From: Streptomyces zinciresistens K42
Lineage (GTDB): Bacteria; Actinomycetota; Actinomycetes; Streptomycetales; Streptomycetaceae
NCBI RefSeq assembly: GCF_000225525.1
Contig: NZ_AGBF01000001.1
Location: forward strand, 124,001-188,000
Direction of reading: 5' to 3'
DNA: 64,000 nt
The notes under the pieces were generated by a model. The model saw only the letters and a list, made by a program, of their open reading frames with translations, searched no databases and had not been told where the DNA came from. This document shows positions 62,237 to 64,000 of this stretch, one piece after another; within the stretch, counting starts at the first letter, position 1; each line of letters starts with the position of its first letter. Position numbers and translations under genes: made by a program.

Positions 62237-63238
62237 TCAGGCGACGAGCTCTCCTGCGGCCAGGGGCTCGAAGGTCCGGCGCAGTGCTTCGACGAGCGCC
62301 GGCCGGGATAGGACCACCTCCAGGGCGTGGTGGTCGCTGACGCCGGTCATGTCGATCACGTTGACGTCCTCGACGGCCTGCACGGTCCAGGCGTCCATGT
62401 AGCCACGGTCGATGCGCCGACCGCCGCCCTGGCCTATGGCACGGTGCCCGGCGGTCGCGTTCAGGGCCTCCGGCTTGTCGTTGCGGCGGGCGGCGAAGCG
62501 AGCGGGGTCGTGCATGCCGCAGTCCGTCATCAACTCGTCCAGGAACGTACAGCTCTTCCACGTCCCGTCGGACTGCCTGCGGGCTCGGTGCCGCCGGTGC
62601 ACGAGGTCGGTGATGTCCGGTGAGGCCCAGTCGATCTCGGGTACGACCTCGCCGGTCGGCACCGGGTACTCGTTGGTGTCACCGAACAGCCAGCATCCGG
62701 CCCGGGAGCGGTCCGGGTCGCGGCCGTGCTGGGCTTTGACCTTGTCGACGAGGGCTGTCAGTTCCTCATACTCCCGCTCCCGGCCCTGGGGGGAGCAGAA
62801 CGAGCCGTGGAAGGAGGCGGTGACGATCGGTGTCTCGGGCACGTCCGGCAGGCCGATGACCACGTTGGTGGGCGGAGTGCGCCAGATGAAGCGGTGCTCG
62901 TAGTCGGCGTGGATGGTGAACGTGCTCTCCCGGACGAGCAGACCGGTCGGGTTGCGGCCCTGCCCCATCGGGGCACGGAAACCCCGCATGCCCAGGGAGC
63001 GTTGGGCGGCGTCCCACCGCCGGGTCGCGGCGGCGATGTCCTCGGTGCTCGAGCGGGGCCCGGTCTGGGAGTACGTCAGCTCGGTGACCGCCAGCCAGTC
63101 CGGCCTCCTGGGCGCGAGGATTCCCTCGTACGCCTGGCGCCACCGTTCCGGTAACACACCAGGGGAGGGTTCCGGCCCGCCGTCGTGCTCAAGGTTGACC
63201 AGCATCAGACGCAGTTCGTCAGCGTGCGATGTCGTCAT
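62237..63238 (-). CDS. EEP family hydrolase
   Basis: A 333-residue EEP-fold protein. LMLVNLEHDGG supplies the N-terminal Asn, LAVTELTYSQ the metal Glu, TASFHGSF the region before it, CWLFGDTNEYPVP a GDxN motif, GRRIDRGYMD and GVSDHHALEVV the final motifs. It is similar to the EEP protein at 61.0 kb (GDxNxYPVP, RIDRxY, SDHH). GTG or ATG starts near 63238 have no strong ribosome site. Separated from its paralogue by the small HTH gene. Probable duplication. Confidence 0.8.
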   Translation of the reverse strand: MTTSHADELRLMLVNLEHDGGPEPSPGVLPERWRQAYEGILAPRRPDWLAVTELTYSQTGPRSSTEDIAAATRRWDAAQRSLGMRGFRAPMGQGRNPTGLLVRESTFTIHADYEHRFIWRTPPTNVVIGLPDVPETPIVTASFHGSFCSPQGREREYEELTALVDKVKAQHGRDPDRSRAGCWLFGDTNEYPVPTGEVVPEIDWASPDITDLVHRRHRARRQSDGTWKSCTFLDELMTDCGMHDPARFAARRNDKPEALNATAGHRAIGQGGGRRIDRGYMDAWTVQAVEDVNVIDMTGVSDHHALEVVLSRPALVEALRRTFEPLAAGELVA

Positions 63239-63349
63239 CGAAGCCCTTTCGCTGCATGCGGCGCACGGCCCCGGCTCGCCATGGCCTGGTAGGCCTGCCG
63301 CGGGCGCGGCGCGTGGCCGCCTCGTGAGATGGATGCAAGGTGTGCACGG

Positions 63350-63901
63350 TCATGAGCGGTGTACCTCCCGCGGGTCGGGGAGGTGCCGCGTGGCCGCCGA
63401 GCCCAGATGACTCGGGTCCCAGGGAAAGAGGACGGCGGCGCTTGTCTTCCAGACCGACCAGTCCGGCCTGGGTTCACAGGCACGGTGGGATACCAGAACG
63501 GCTGTCTCGACGCGTCCGCCTTGGGCGAGTCCTCTCTCCAACTCGTCGACAACGCGCCGCAATTCGGGAGAGCGGTCGCTGTCGCAGACCACCAGGATCC
63601 GGTCGGACCAGCTCTGGTCCGGCAGTTCGCCAACCGGATGGAACGGGACCCGATGATGGGCGGCCAGGGTTTCCGCCGGGGTCAGCGCGCCCGAGGGACC
63701 GGGCACCCCGATCACGCAGGTGATGGAGCCGCCGGCACTGGTGGCCGCGGCAAGCAAGTCCAGCGCATCGAGCACCTGCTGCACGGTCAACCGGTACGGA
63801 GGAGAGGGAGCCAAGAGCGTCTGAAGACGCTGCGCGGAGTACCCCGGGGCGGGCAGGGCGCACCCCGGTGGCTCAGTGAGAAACGTCGGCTCTGCCCTCA
63901 C
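63350..63901 (-). CDS. Hypothetical protein
   Basis: A 183-residue protein with an alpha-beta pattern (ITCVIGVPGPSG, then RILVVCDSDRSPELRRVVDE, then VETAVLVSHRA). I do not recognise it. GTG at 63901 overlaps the stop of the upstream gene (GTGA). Confidence 0.58.
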   Translation of the reverse strand: MRAEPTFLTEPPGCALPAPGYSAQRLQTLLAPSPPYRLTVQQVLDALDLLAAATSAGGSITCVIGVPGPSGALTPAETLAAHHRVPFHPVGELPDQSWSDRILVVCDSDRSPELRRVVDELERGLAQGGRVETAVLVSHRACEPRPDWSVWKTSAAVLFPWDPSHLGSAATRHLPDPREVHRS

Positions 63902-64000
63902 CGTGCCACCTCCTTCCGCGCAGCCACGGGGATGCGCACCGCTGCGGCCGCAGCAGCGAAGGCGTCCCGGGCTTCGCGCAGGCGGGCGAGGCTGGCTTTG
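63898..64000 (-). CDS. C-terminal end of a gene running out of the window
   Basis: The last 33 codons of a minus-strand gene. It reads SLARLREARDAFAAAAAAV and ends with a basic stretch. The AGGAGG within its end would serve as ribosome site for the next gene at 63901. Too little to name. Confidence 0.55.
   Translation of the reverse strand, partial: KASLARLREARDAFAAAAAAVRIPVAARKEVAR

Overview
The window is uniformly G+C-rich, uses many GTG starts, and its real genes have almost only G or C at third codon positions. Together with the XRE/TPR regulators, the DUF6875 protein and the many stop-start overlaps, this points to a Streptomyces-type actinomycete. No rRNA, tRNA, transposase, integrase or CRISPR array was found. 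I read the interval as accessory or specialised-metabolism DNA.

Layout. (1) 1-3.7 kb, minus strand: a small biosynthetic module of an NRPS-type adenylation enzyme (cut by the window edge), a DUF6875 protein and two tandem TauD/TfdA oxygenases. It is divergent from a TPR regulator at 4.0 kb, and the shared promoter region carries TCGCG repeats. (2) 5.4-17.3 kb: mixed single genes. These are a HAD phosphatase, a MazG-like gene with no recognisable start, a methyltransferase, a phosphotransferase, an SGNH hydrolase preceded by a coupled micro-ORF, a decayed TPR regulator, a deoxyribosyltransferase-NUDIX fusion, a membrane-anchored Mrr-type nuclease and several unknowns. (3) 17.4-24.9 kb, plus strand: a compact module of XRE regulator, three small proteins, a kinase-like phosphotransferase, an LDH/MDH-like dehydrogenase, an HPr-kinase-like P-loop protein, a radical SAM protein with CX3CX3C cysteines, and a PCMT-like methyltransferase. 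A strong hairpin closes it. (4) 25-34.6 kb: mostly unrecognised proteins, including two tandem paralogues and one with a C-terminal 6-pyruvoyl-tetrahydropterin-synthase-like domain. (5) 34.8-64 kb: a run of about 26 genes all on the minus strand, many joined by ATGA or GTGA overlaps. It is very rich in NUDIX, PCMT, phosphotransferase, endonuclease/exonuclease/phosphatase (EEP), 2H phosphoesterase, PP2C and GNAT domains, often fused. It also holds an ABC exporter, a VanX-like dipeptidase, a PIG-L deacetylase, an M14 carboxypeptidase and a transmembrane pseudokinase.

How they may work together. Region 3 looks like an undescribed radical SAM tailoring pathway: radical SAM, HprK-like kinase, methyltransferase and dehydrogenase are co-transcribed under one XRE regulator. 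I could not identify a precursor peptide with confidence. Region 5 combines small-molecule or peptide modifying enzymes (methyl, phosphoryl and acetyl transfer, hydrolysis) with one exporter and one phospho-signalling set (pseudokinase and two PP2C-like proteins). The most distinctive proteins are a GNAT-PP2C-TPR fusion and a methyltransferase-NUDIX-PCMT fusion. The substrates cannot be read from the sequence. Functional names rest on motif recognition by eye; no database search was run.
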